This document shows, piece after piece, positions 10,928 to 20,920 of a stretch of DNA of 64,000 bases. Both the position numbers and the translations under genes were made by a program. The stretch lies in assembly GCA_009823505.1 (NCBI GenBank), contig VZQC01005904.1:168044-232043 (forward strand), given 5' to 3'. Origin of the DNA: Rhizomys pruinosus (lineage: Eukaryota; Chordata; Mammalia; Rodentia; Spalacidae). Numbering within the stretch: position 1 is the first letter of the stretch; each line of letters opens with the position of its first letter. Under the pieces are notes generated by a model. That model made no database searches, was not told the origin of the DNA, and saw only the letters and a list, made by a program, of their open reading frames with translations.

Positions 10928-12436
10928 ACCGTGTTTAGAGGAGAGACATAATTTTACACACTTAAAAGGGAAAAAAATTTAGGTTCTTAAAGTCAGTGAC
11001 TTGAGGTTCCTCTCTAAGAGTCAGAACAGAAGGAGTATGGGGAAGAATAACTACTAGTACTAGGCCTTAGAAAAAAAAATGTTGGAAACCCTCCAACACA
11101 GACAAACAGCTCTTACGTATACACATATATATTACAAGAAGAGATGAAAAGAACTACCTTATATTAGGGAGACATTGCCGCCCTACTAGACACAGAAGGC
11201 TAACAAAGTAAAAGTTTAATTCCAAGGCTGGACTCCCTCTTTTAAAGCTGTTGACTTGGGGATCCCATGGACCCTCAAAACAACATGGCCATTGCCCTTG
11301 CTTTTGGTTACCTTCTAGGAACTTGACAGTAAGTGGGACCCTATTGCTGAAGACAGTAGTATATACGTCAGCTGTAGAACAAACAAGGAGAACTCAAGCC
11401 GGTGCGGAACCCAAGTTCCTCCTCTCTACTGTCTAGCTTCCCATCGTGCTAGAAGGTGGCTAGACATTCTACCTTGAAGAGAAAAATTTGACATGAATTC
11501 TTATCCAGTATGAATCCCTGCAGCTACAACTGGGCTGGCCAGCTCTGTCCACCAGTGCAATAATGGCAATGAATATTATAGGAGTAACCAGTTACTTTCT
11601 AATTGGATTTAAGGTCTTCTTCATGGGATGGAGCCCATAGCTGTCATTGACATCAGGCCTAGGAACCTGAGGCTAGACAGGTCACAGGCAAGAGGAGCGA
11701 GAGCTTAGTACATCAATTTTGCAAATACATATAGTATTAAACTTATTTTTTTTTCTAATGATTTATTGTTAATTAACCATAGATTAATGTATCACTCAAC
11801 TATTAGAAGAGAAGCTTCCTTTTACAGCAGATGGTAATTTACAAAGACTCACAACTAGTCAAAATGCAAAAAAAAAAAAAAAAAAGGCTTTTTTTTTTTT
11901 TTTTTACAGAGTTGATTATCCCTGAATAGGGACTCTTATATTCAAATTCTGTCCCCCATGGTCAGGGATTCATGTGGAAGAAGATTGAGGCAGAAAGTTG
12001 TCAGAGCCTGGGACGTTGGAATGGACCACAAGGAAAACACTTTTTCCATACAAGCTGGGTCAAGCTACTCAAAATGAACCCACAACAATGGTGACAGCAT
12101 TGACAAATTCCATGTCAGCTCAAAGCCAGATAAAATCCCACCATAGACATGAGGAAGTGGTGAGAAAATCCCAACCCTACTGAGGAACTATTGGCAGCCA
12201 ATAGTTGCTGGGAGGAGGAGGATTCAGTCTTGTTTACGGGTGAGTCACTTGGTAATTGAACCCACATCAAAGGACTTTGGGGGACACAAACTGCCTTTAT
12301 AGATTGTAACATACAGGCACACACCCAAACACACACATATGTATTTTACCTACTAGAGATAGGAAATTTATAGGGTACTAAGGGGATGCTGGTATGGGGG
12401 GGATCCAGATTAGATATGATTAAAATAATTGTATGA
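10928..12436 (+). repeat. Unclassified old interspersed repeat (copy A)
   Basis: Downstream of the L1 tail is about 1.5 kb without recognisable coding capacity. A degraded relative at 54130-54690 shares a recognisable order of words (GTGCAATAATGGCA, then ATTGGATTTAAGG, then GCAGATGGTAA / ACAACTAGTCAAA), so this is an interspersed family and not unique DNA. I could not assign it; an L1 3' region or internal LTR-element sequence are both possible. Copies B (18440-19870) and C (31850-33346) are assembly duplicates. Confidence 0.6.
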
Positions 12437-12690
12437 GGGGGTGGGGGAGATGGCCTAGCGGTTAAGAGCGCCGACCCGCTCTTTACAGAGGACCCGGGTG
12501 GGTTGTTCGATTCCCCAGCACCCAATGCGTGGCCGAGAACCGTCCGAAACTCCCATTCCAGGAGACTCCAGTTCCAGGGGAATCCGACGTCCTCTTCTGA
12601 CTCCGTGGCATTGCACGACACGGGTGCACAGACCTACATTGCAGACAGTTGCATTTCATACGCATACCGCAATAATAAATAACATAAAAT
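12437..12690 (+). mobile_element. B3-type SINE (copy A, error-rich)
   Basis: The same insertion as 19871-20124, but with many one-base insertions (CCCGGGTGGGTTGTTCGATT where copy B has CCCGGGTTCGATCCCC). The differences look like uncorrected read errors. Copy C (33347-33600) repeats the same errors exactly. Confidence 0.9.
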
Positions 12691-12739
12691 TAAAAAACAA
12701 TATATATTGTATGAAAAATTTGTAAAAAACGGGACTAGA

Positions 12740-12850
12740 AGGAAAGACCAACTGGTCTATATAGTGCTTTTCCAGGCTAGCTGAGGCTACAAGAAGACCC
12801 TATCTTCACAAATACAACCAGCCAAACAAAACCAAACAAAAACAACCAAA
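12740..12850 (+). mobile_element. B1 3' fragment
   Basis: Contains ACCAACTGGTCTATATAGTG, CAGGCTAGCTGAGGCTACAA and GACCCTATCT before a CAAAC-rich tail, i.e. the 3' half of an old B1 in sense orientation. Confidence 0.7.
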
Positions 12851-13250
12851 CAAATGAAAAAAAATGGTTGTCATCTTAATTGGATATTTATATAGAAACA
12901 AGACACCTTAGCTTCTTTCTCTTATCCATATACAAATTACCTTTAAATAAACCACAGACCTAAAGAAAAAAACCATAAAACATTTAGAGAAAAGCTGAAT
13001 ATTTTTATAACTTGGGGATAAGTGAATGTTGAATAAGTCACAGAAAGTAATAAACATCAAAGAAAATCAATATATACGCCTCTAACAAAACTGAGAGTTT
13101 CTGCTTATAAAAGACTTCATTAAATAAATAAGCCACATACTGAGAAAATATTATAAAATATCTAAAAGTGGAGAGAGATTCTCGAAATATAAAGAACTCT
13201 TTCAAGTTAACTAATGGAAGATAGACAATTCAGTTACAAATGAATGGATG

Positions 13251-13395
13251 GTCTGGGCATGATAGCCGGCTCAAGATCCCAGCATTTGGCGGCCGGCAGG
13301 AGAATACTGGTTACAAGACCAGCTTGGGATATATAGTGAGTTCAAGGTTAGCCTGAACCACATCGAGGAGTTCCAGTCTTTAAAAAAAAAAAAAC
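13251..13395 (+). mobile_element. Old B1 SINE
   Basis: GGTCTGGGCATGATAGCCGG, GATCCCAGCATTTGG and GTGAGTTCAAGGTTAGCCTG identify a diverged sense B1. Copy B (to 20805) stops in its A tail at an n, the likely breakpoint of the gap fill. Confidence 0.8.
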
Positions 13396-13396
13396 G

Positions 13397-13630
13397 GGGC
13401 TGGAGAAATGGCCTCTAGCGCCCGTTAAGAGCCCGACTGCTCTGCAGAGGACCCGGGTTCGATCCCCAGCCCCCCACATGGTGGCCAAGAACCATCTGAA
13501 AACTCCAATTCCAGGAGACTCGTTCCAGGGAAATCCAACACCCTCTTCTGACCTCACGGCATGCACGACACGGGTGCACAAAATTGCCTGCAGACAGTAC
13601 ATTAAAAAAAAAAAAAAAAAAAAAAATCAA
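13397..13630 (+). mobile_element. B3-type SINE
   Basis: GGGGCTGGAGAAATGGCC head, GGGTTCGATCCCC B box, doubled CCAATTCCAGGA motif and an A26 tail. Single-base disruptions (GCGCCCGTTAAGAGCCC in the A-box region) look like sequencing errors. Copy C is at 34307-34540. Confidence 0.88.
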
Positions 13631-13659
13631 TAAAATTAATTTAAAAAATTAAAAAAAAA

Positions 13660-13750
13660 ACACTGACTGGAAGATTATAACTCAGTGGTTACAGCACCTG
13701 CCTAGCATGTGCAAGTGGTGTGGGTTCACTCCCAGCATCATAAAATTCAA
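13660..13750 (+). mobile_element. ID-like SINE
   Basis: AACTCAGTGGTTACAGCACC, TGCCTAGCATGTGCAAG and GGGTTCACTCCCAGCATCA match the ID (tRNA-Ala-like) SINE head. The cleaner copy at 34572-34665 reads GGGTTCAATCCCAGCATCA. Confidence 0.8.
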
Positions 13751-14214
13751 ATGAGTAAAGTAGATTAAAGTAATGCAATAAATGGACAATGCGCTGGACA
13801 TGTACAAAAAGATGCAAAATTGCCCCCCATGGCCTTTCAAAGCCACTTAGCATTGAGATGCCATACCACAATGAGATACCATATTGCCCCTACCTAAACT
13901 TGAAATGACTGACCTCACCAAATAGTAGTAAGGATGTGGTAAATTCTTAGAAAACTACATAAACACTACCCTGTGGCCATGGTTTCACCCCTAGGGATTT
14001 TTCCCTGCGTGAAATGGAAACAGGTCCCAGGTCCGCTGAAAGGCTCTCACAGGGAGGGCCATGGCAGTCTGTTCATTGAAATGAAAAAAAGATGAAACGC
14101 ATCAGATGTTCATTCAATAAGAGAAGTGCAATTATATAAACACACCGGTAGTTCAGCTGGGAATACTACTCAGCAATACAAAAGATCAGATTACTAATAA
14201 GCAAATCAATAGGA

Positions 14215-14580
14215 TTGTGTTAGCTTTCTGCTACACTAACAAACCCCTGAGGTCAGCCATTTATAAAGACAAAAGATTTGTTTTGACTAAGGTTCTAACC
14301 AGCTCCAGTGCTCTCAGGCCTCTGGTGAGGTAACAGAAGGCAACCTTGGGAGCAGGTAGAGAACAAGTTTTCAGTTAGTGGACTCGGAAATAAGAGAGAC
14401 ACGGAATAGGCTGTGTCCTACTACTTCTTTCAAGGGCACACTAACTAGTGGGAGAGGAAACCCCAGTCCTGAGGTTTCTACCACCTCCAACAGTGGGGCC
14501 AACCCTTCAGGAGGCACTTTATGTCTGAGGGTCCAAGGGTGGACCTCAGAAGCATCATGCAGACCAAGTACCTACTTCCT
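14215..14580 (-). mobile_element. Probable old LTR (MaLR-like), antisense
   Basis: TGTGTTAGCTTTCTGCTAC at one end, TAACAAACCCCTGAGGTCA, AGATTTGTTTTGACTAAGG and AGAGGAAACCCCAGTCCTG resemble antisense MaLR-class LTRs elsewhere in the window (57405, 62855). Family assignment is tentative. Repeated at 20921-21255 and 35104-35480. Confidence 0.5.
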
Positions 14581-14582
14581 GG

Positions 14583-14735
14583 GTGTTTTGTTTGGTTTTG
14601 TTGGTTTGTTTTGTTTTGTTTTTGTCTTTTGAGACAGGGTCTCCGTTAGCCCCAGCTGGCCTGAAACTCACTATATCGACCAGAATGGCCTTGAAACTAC
14701 AGAGATAAAGGTTGCGCCACCACACTCGGCTACTT
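14583..14735 (-). mobile_element. B1 SINE (error-containing version)
   Basis: Antisense B1 with GTTTT-rich lead. The copy at 35485-35637 reads a clean B1 consensus, while this one lacks bases (GTCTCCGTTAGCCCC versus GTCTCCCTGTAGCCCC), and the version at 21257-21410 is still more corrupted. Confidence 0.9.
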
Positions 14736-14924
14736 TCTGTTTTTATAGGAAACTCTAGAGCAAGAAATTGGATCTGTAATGGGAGAAAACCAGAGAGAGG
14801 TGACTTCCTGGAAAAGGAGAACTGTCTAGAAAGAGGCAGAGGTGGTGCCAAGATTCTGTATCTTGATCACCGTAGGGTTATGGAGTTTGTTACTTCCTTA
14901 AAAGTCACTTCAGGGAGCTGGAGA

Positions 14925-15130
14925 AGAGACATCAGCAATTAGACGTACTTGCGGTTCTTGCAGAGGACGTGAGTTTTGTGTCCCAACACCTATGCTGGGT
15001 GGCTCAAAACATCTATAACTCGAGCTTAAAACCACCTTCTGGCCTCTACAGGCACTTGTAGTATTTGGGGAAAGACGCTACAATAGTCTCTCTCTCTCTC
15101 TCGCGCGCTCGCTCTCTCTCTCTCTTCTCA
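14925..15130 (+). mobile_element. B3-like SINE with (TC)n
   Basis: GGGAGCTGGAGAAGAGACAT head, CTTGCAGAGGACGTGAGTTT and CACCTTCTGGCCTCTACAGG body of a diverged B3-type element, followed by TC/GC-type simple sequence (15088-15125). The corresponding (TC)n in copy C is longer and pure (35981-36026). Confidence 0.75.
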
Positions 15131-15159
15131 AAAAACAATAACAAAATCTTAAGAAAATC

Positions 15160-15395
15160 ATTCAGTGGCTCGAGAGAGCTCCGTGGTTTAAAGAGCCACT
15201 GGCTGCTCTTGCAGAGGACCCACTGGATTCCCAGCACTCCACATATTGAGTAACACCTGTCTGTAACTCCATTCCAGGATATCTGATGCCCTCTTCTGAC
15301 CTCTGTAGGGACTGCATGACAACCAGGTGCACTTACATTGCAGGGCAAGTACACCTCATACACATAAAATGAAATAAATAATATATTAAAAAACG
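15160..15395 (+). mobile_element. B3-type SINE
   Basis: Body with CTGGCTGCTCTTGCAGAGGA, TGATGCCCTCTTCTGACCTC, CAGGTGCACTTACAT and a CATACACATAAAATGAAATA tail. The cleaner version is 36062-36290, which starts GGCTAGAGAGATGGCTCAGT. Confidence 0.88.
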
Positions 15396-15454
15396 AAAAG
15401 TCAGCTTCAGGGATGTTTAAGCAGTGCATATTTCAGTTGATGACGATTTTACTT

Positions 15455-15605
15455 TTGTTGTTTTTTTTTTTTGTTTTGTTTTTGTTTTTGCTTGAGCCGG
15501 ATTCCCTATAGTTCAGCTGGCCTGGATTCACTGTGTAGACAGGCTGGCTTTCAATCTCACAGAATCTGCCTGCCTCTGTGTATATCTGCTGGGCTAAAGA
15601 ATAAA
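15455..15605 (-). mobile_element. B1 SINE
   Basis: Poly-T/GTTTT lead, then GCCGGATTCCCTATAGTTCA and following core. Noisy; the better copy lies at 36355-36500. Confidence 0.85.
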
Positions 15606-15607
15606 AG

Positions 15608-15770
15608 GCAGCCGGGCTTGGGCGCACACCTTTAATCCCTAGCCCTGGGAGGCAGGAGGCAGGCGGATCTTTGTGTCTGTTCAAGGACAGCCTGGTCTTC
15701 CAGGAGTGAGTTCCGGGACACGCTGAGTTACTGGAGACCCTTGTCTCAAAAAAAAAACAACCAAAAAAAA
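15608..15770 (+). mobile_element. B1 SINE
   Basis: Sense B1 starting GCAGCCGGGCTTGGGCGCAC and ending CTTGTCTCAAAAAAAAAACA. Copy C's version (36510-36654) is cut by the n run exactly at its AAAAAGAC terminus. Confidence 0.88.
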
Positions 15771-15824
15771 GGCATGTATCACAATACCCAGGGGCATTTC
15801 TACATTTAAAACAATGCTTCATAT

Positions 15825-16045
15825 GAACCAGCAAGGATGGCTCAGGGGTAAAGGCTCACCACCAAGCCTAACAGCAGGAGTTTGATCCCAGGTCCCACAG
15901 GGTGAAAGGAATCCACTCCTACACATTTTCATCTGACTTCCACCTGTACACAGTCGCATGCACTCACAGAGAAAGGAATCCACTCCTACACGTTTTCATC
16001 TGACTTCCACCTGTACACAGTCGCATGCACTCACAGAGAATAACC
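15825..16045 (+). mobile_element. SINE-like element with 67-bp tandem duplication
   Basis: ACCAGCAAGGATGGCTCAGG and GTTTGATCCCAGGTCCCACA look like a tRNA-SINE head and B-box region. A 67-bp unit starting GAAAGGAATCCACTCCTACA is then repeated directly (15904-15970 and 15971-16037), differing at one A/G position. Copy B (22688-22826) carries the same duplication, so it belongs to the locus. Confidence 0.8.
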
Positions 16046-16174
16046 AAATAGGTAAATGTAATAAACCTTTTTGAAATCCTGCATACTAGAACACAATGCA
16101 GAGAACACAAAAGCCAGCATGGAAGGAATTCAAATTCAAGAGGGGAAATTGAAGTTATCAAAAACAAGAGGCTT

Positions 16175-16335
16175 TTTTAATCCTAGCACTTGGGATGCAG
16201 AGGCAGGTGGATCTTTGTGAGTTCAAGGCCAGCCAGGTCTACAGAGTGAGTTCCAGGACAGCTGGGGCTACAGGGAGACCCTTGTCTCAAAAAGACCCAA
16301 ACAAACAAACAAACAAACAAACAAACAAAAACAAG
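16175..16335 (+). mobile_element. B1 SINE, 5' truncated, with (CAAA)n tail
   Basis: Begins within the B1 head (TTTTTTAATCCTAGCACTTG) and ends CTTGTCTCAAAAAGACCC followed by a pure CAAA repeat. Copy B's version (22970-23130) is heavily corrupted. Confidence 0.9.
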
Positions 16336-16559
16336 AGGTTTTTAATGTCTTCGGGTTCATTAAAAATACGTCCACTGAAGGGAAGTCCAAAGTGCTAATA
16401 AGGTCCTTCTGGGGAGCATGAGGGTGCGAGAGAACGTCAGCTTTCCACTTCTTTCCTGGTTCCTTTTCCCGAGGCATCCAAGTTAAAAGCACTGCAGTTC
16501 CCAGATATAGGCAACACATGGACGTTGCCCAAGTCACCTCCTGAAAATGGCAAGGCATT

Positions 16560-17680
16560 GCGATCAGGTCTTCTTTGATAGTATTTATTTGTTGAAGGAC
16601 AGATGCAATGAAGCTAGAAGTGTTAGGTAGCTCTCCCCCCCCTTCAAGGAACTCATCTGGGAATAGAAAAATGGTTCACAGGAAGCTGAAACCTGGACAA
16701 GGGCTTTATAATGGGTTTTGGGACTGTATATGTGTGGGGCAGAGAGAAAACCCAAACATCATCCTCTCTGGTCTTCTCTCTCCTCATCCCCTTTTCCCCA
16801 CCGGTCTACCCAATATCACCCAAACTCTCTCCACTAATTCCCTTCTCCTGACACCACTGAGTGTGCCCAGTTGGGTTCTGGGATGCTCAGTGGGTCTGGG
16901 ATGTCTCTGCGAAGATGCTGGGAGACTCCCGTAAGCCTGTGCCCTGGTATAGGCCACAAGCTTCGGCACAGCTGATGGCGTTCCTGGCCCTGGCAACACC
17001 TGCTGTGCAGGAATTGCTCTGGCAGAGATGCTGCTCTATTGTCACAGACAGCTGTTCCCTTCTGGAGTCCACATTCAAAGGCACAGCAATGGTCTGTTGT
17101 CTCCCCTCTGCTCTGGTGCCTGAGTTGTGCAGTATGGGAACCTCCATACTGCTTATCAAAGGGTGCCTCTGCTCTATGAGAGGAAACAAACATTTCCAGG
17201 AGGGCTGAGAAGACACAGAGCCACCAGGGAGGCTATTCCCAAGGTCCTGTGGTTGAGGCAAAGAGGCTGAAGGCAGGGGCTACCAAGGGGTCAGCACGGG
17301 TGGGCTGAGGAGTTCCAGCAGGTGCTTTTCAGGAAATATCAACTGTCCATCCCTCAACTCCTCCTGTAATGTCCAAACATCCAGGTCAGCTGACGCATCA
17401 GAGAGGTCAGGATTTTGATACCCTGATACTAAGCTTCCTAGTAACATAGAGCAGAAGTCATGGTTTGCTTACACCAACATAAAGAGGTTACAACCTTCTT
17501 ATATTGTGCAGCTTTGCACGTAGATTCACATCAGAACAGAGTAAAATCAACAAAGCACAAAGACATAAGAACAAAGGATACAGAGCTGGCTCAGTCAGCT
17601 GAACAAGCCTGAGGTCCATGAAAAGCTGGCCTTGTTGCCAAAACTTAAGAACTTCTAGAAGAATTGGTTCAAGAGTCACT
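16560..17680. other. Unassigned segment with overlapping open frames
   Basis: Overlapping frames of 108-124 codons lie on both strands (minus 16834-17193 and 16887-17261; plus 16861-17208). None shows a recognisable domain, and openness on both strands suggests composition rather than coding. The segment 16784-17487 is repeated exactly as 23580-24283, which I attribute to the assembly. It may be part of an unrecognised retroelement or single-copy DNA. Confidence 0.4.
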
Positions 17681-17917
17681 GGGCTGGAGAGATAACCTAG
17701 TGGTTAAGAGCACCAACCGCTTTTGCAGAGGACCTGGGTTCAATCCCCAGCACCCACATGGTGGCTGAGAACCGTCTTTAATTCCAGTTCCAGGGGAATC
17801 CGATGCCCTCTTCTGACCTCCATGGCATTGCACGACACGGGTGCACAAACTTACATGCAGACAGTACATTCATACACATACAAAATAAAATAAAATAAAA
17901 TAAAATCTTAAAAAAAA
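17681..17917 (+). mobile_element. B3-type SINE
   Basis: GGGCTGGAGAGATAACCTAG head, GGTTCAATCCCCAGCACCCA B box, single CCAGTTCCAGGGGAATCC motif, and a tail of AAATAAAATAAAATAAAATC. Repeated in copy B at 24474-24715. Confidence 0.92.
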
Positions 17918-17979
17918 GTCAGGCACTCAGTCAGGCAAGTGAGTTTTAACACTTAAGACACTTAAGACTCCACGGCACT

Positions 17980-18250
17980 GCTGCTCTGTCTCATGAGGAG
18001 CAGTTCCCCATTCTCCCAGCTCCCCTGATAGACGGGGAGGCTCCTATGTGCATGTGTGGGTGTGTCCCTCTGTCTGTGTTTGCCATGTGAGAGCAGGTAT
18101 CTGTAGAGGCATGAAGAGGATGCCACACATCCTAGGACTGGAGTTATAAGCAGTTGTAAGCCACCTAACATAGGTGTTAGGAACTGAAATCGGATCCTCT
18201 GGAAGACAGACAGGCAAGTGCTCTTGACCACCAAGCCATCTCTCCAGACT
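17980..18250 (-). mobile_element. Old B3-type SINE, antisense
   Basis: Ends with CCAAGCCATCTCTCCAGACT, the reverse of the SINE head, preceded by AGTGCTCTTGACCA and GGATCCTCTGGAAGACAGAC. The tail side is TG-rich. Repeated near 24785-25052. Confidence 0.75.
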
Positions 18251-18271
18251 TTGGCTTTTTTAAAAACATTC

Positions 18272-18359
18272 CTGGGGCTGGAGAGATGGCCTAGCGGTTG
18301 AGAGCACCAACGCTCTTGCAGAGGACCCGGGTTCGATCCCCAGCACCCACATGGCGGCT
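18272..18359 (+). mobile_element. B3-type SINE 5' half, truncated at an assembly join
   Basis: GGGGCTGGAGAGATGGCCTA, the A box, a B box (GGTTCGATCCCC) and CACCCACATGGCGGCT are followed directly by n at 18360. The full element appears in copy B at 25074-25318, so the truncation is an assembly break. Confidence 0.9.
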
Positions 18360-18360
18360 N
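18360..18360. other. Single-base assembly join
   Basis: One n. Sequence before it is a half SINE; sequence after it (GTCTAGATTTGATTAG) restarts the locus at A 10845. Confidence 0.95.
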
Positions 18361-20805
18361 GTCTAGATTTGATTAGTAACATAATCTTGTACAAAAAATA
18401 TATATATATAATAAATAATAATAATAATTAAAAAAAACAAAAAACAGTGTTTAGAGAGAGACATAATTTTACACACTTAAAAGGGAAAAAAATTTAGGCT
18501 TAAAGTCAGTGACTTGAGGTTCCTCTCTAAGAGTCAGAACAGAAGGAGTATGGGGAAGAATAACTAACAGTAAAGGCCTTAGAAAAAAAAATGTGGAAAC
18601 CCTCCAACACAGAAGCTTCTTAAAGTATACACATATATATTACAAGAAGAGATGAAAAGAACTTACCTTATAATAGGGGGACATTGGCCCTACTAGACAC
18701 AGAAGGCTAACAAAGTAAAAGTTTAATTCCAAGGCTGGACTCCCTCTTTTAAAGCTGTTGACTTGGGGATCCCATGGACCCTCAAACAACACTGGCCATT
18801 GCCCCTGCTTTTGGTTACCCTCTAGAACTTGACAGTAAGACCCTATTGCTGAAGACAGTATATACGTCAGCTGTAGAACAAACAAGGAGAACTCAAGCTG
18901 GTGCGGACTCCAAAGTCTCATCTCTACTGTCTAGCTTCCATAGTGCTAGAAGGTGCTAGACATTCTACCTGAAGAGAAAATTTGACATGAATCTTATCCA
19001 GTATGAATCCTGCAGGCTACAACTGGGCTGGCAAGATATGTCCACCAGTGCAATAATGGCAATGAATATTATAGGAGTAACCAATTACTTTCTAATTAGA
19101 TTTAGGTTCCACTTCATAGGACATTGACATCAGGCCTAGGAACCTGAGGCTAGACAGGTCACAGGCCAAGGGAGAGAGCTTAGTACAATCATTTTGCTAA
19201 ATACATATAGTATTAAACTTATTTCTAATGATTTATTGTTATAACCATAGATTAATGTATCACTCAACTATTAGAAGAGAAGCTTCCTTTTACAGCAGAT
19301 GGTAATTACCACAGAGAAGCACAACTAACCAACATATAGAGAACACAAGGCTACAGAGTGATTATCCCTGAATAGGACTCTTATATTAAAATTCTGTCCC
19401 CCATGGCTCAGGGATCATTGTGGAAGATGAGGCAGAAAGCTTGTAAGAGCCATGGGAAGTTGGATGACCACAAGGAAACACTTTTCCATACAGCTGGTCA
19501 GCTACTCAAATGAACTCACAACAATGGTGACAGCATTGACAAATTCCATGTCAGCTCAAGCCAGATAAAATCCCACCATAGACATGAGGAAGTGGGTGAG
19601 AAATCCCAACCCTACCTGAGGAACTATTGGCAGCCAATAGTTGCTGGGAGGGGGAGATTCAGTCTTGTTTAAGGGTGAGTCACTTGGTAATTGAACCCAC
19701 ATCAAAGGACTTTGGGGGACACAAACCTGCCTTTATAGATGGTAACATACATGCACACACAAACACACACATATGTATTATACCTATTAGAGTATAGGAA
19801 ATTTTCTAGGGGTTACTAAGGGGGATGCTGGTATGGGGGGATCCAGATATGATTAAAATATATTGTATGAGGGCTGGAGAGATGGCCTAGCGGTTAAGAG
19901 TGCCGACCGCTCTTACAGAGGACCCGGGTTCGATCCCCAGCACCCACATGGTGGCCGAGAACCGTCCGAAACTCCAATTCCAGGAGAACTCCAGTTCCAG
20001 GGGAATCCGACGTCCTCTTCTGACCTCCGTGGCATTGCACGACACGGGTGCACAGACCTACATGCAGACAGTGCATTCATACGCATACAGAAATAAATAA
20101 AATAAAATAAAAATTAAAAAAAATATATATTGTATGAAATTTGTAAAAAAGGGAATAGAAGGAAGACCAACCTGGTCTATATAGTGATTTCCAGGCTAGC
20201 TGAGGCTACAAGAAGACCCTATCTCAAAATCAACAAGCCAAACAAAACCAACAAAAACAACCAAACAAATGAAAATAAATGGTGTCATCTTAATTGGATA
20301 TTTATATAGAAACAAGACACCTTAGCTTCTTTCTCTTATCCATATACAAATTACCTTTAAATAAACCACAGACCTAAAGAAAAAAACCATAAAACATTTA
20401 GAGAAAAGCTGAATATTTTTATAACTTGGGGATAAGTGAATGTTGAATAAGTCACAGAAAGTAATAAACATCAAAGAAAATCAATATATACGCCTCTAAC
20501 AAAACTGAGAGTTTCTGCTTATAAAAGACTTCATTAAATAAATAAGCCACATACTGAGAAAATATTATAAAATATCTAAAAGTGGAGAGAGATTCTCGAA
20601 ATATAAAGAACTCTTTCAAGTTAACTAATGGAAGATAGACAATTCAGTTACAAATGAATGGATGGTCTGGGCATGATAGCCGGCTCAAGATCCCAGCATT
20701 TGGGAGGCAGGAGAATACTGGTTACAAGACCAGCTTGGGATATATAGTGAGTTCAAGGTTAGCCTGAACCACATCGAGAGTTCCATGTCTTAAAAAAAAA
20801 AAAAA
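18361..20805 (+). repeat. Assembly duplicate 'B1': copy of 10845-13392
   Basis: Collinear with 10845 to about 13392 from the L1 tail through the old repeat, the B3 SINE and ancient L1 to a B1 A tail. Differences are mainly one-base indels at homopolymers; 20281-20700 is nearly identical to A. Both ends are single n characters (18360, 20806). Confidence 0.9.
19871..20124 (+). mobile_element. B3-type SINE, best-preserved copy, 13-bp target duplication
   Basis: GGGCTGGAGAGATGGCCTAG head, A box, a perfect B box GGTTCGATCCCC, doubled CCAATTCCAGGA/CCAGTTCCAGGG motif, CpG-rich body and an AAATAAAATAAAATA tail. The duplication ATATATTGTATGA is perfect (19858-19870 and 20125-20137). Pol III promoter elements are intact. 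Confidence 0.95.
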
Positions 20806-20920
20806 NGATCTGAACCCTGGTCCTCTGCAAGAGCTAGGTCGGCGCTCATTAGCATCCGACTTAAGGAAAACCATCTGCGGCTAGGGCTTCATTTCTCTTC
20901 CATGCGATGACTGGAGCCGA
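20806..20920. other. Assembly join plus unplaced sequence
   Basis: An n at 20806 is followed by about 114 bases with no counterpart in A or C. The start (GATCTGAACCCTGGTCCTCT) resembles an antisense B3 piece. At 20921 homology to A 14251 resumes. Probably the low-quality end of a read or contig. Confidence 0.75.

Larger units (their letters stand above)
12870..14214 (+). pseudogene. Ancient L1 remnant, ORF2 C-terminal half and 3' UTR
   Basis: Words such as AACCACAGACCTAAAGAAA, GCTTATAAAAGACTTCATT and ATATAAAGAACTCTTTCAAG, then CACAATGAGATACCATATTG, GTAAGGATGTGGTAAATTC and GGAATACTACTCAGCAATAC, follow the order of mammalian L1 ORF2 end and 3' UTR. It is interrupted by a B1 (13251-13395), a B3 (13397-13630) and an ID-like element (13660-13745). 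No frame is open. Confidence 0.7.

Noticed and set aside
16784..17487. Duplicated gene pair with 23580-24283
   Set aside because: The identical frames belong to the larger assembly duplication and are open on both strands without domains.
18295..18345. tRNA gene-like A and B boxes in many places
   Set aside because: They are internal pol III promoters of tRNA-derived SINEs; no cloverleaf with acceptor stem and anticodon arm follows.
19863..20100. Recurrent 60-90 codon frames (also 2775-3002, 5500-5730, 12346-12621, 25085-25435) that look like a small protein family
   Set aside because: All are frames through B3-type SINEs on either strand; similarity comes from the repeat.
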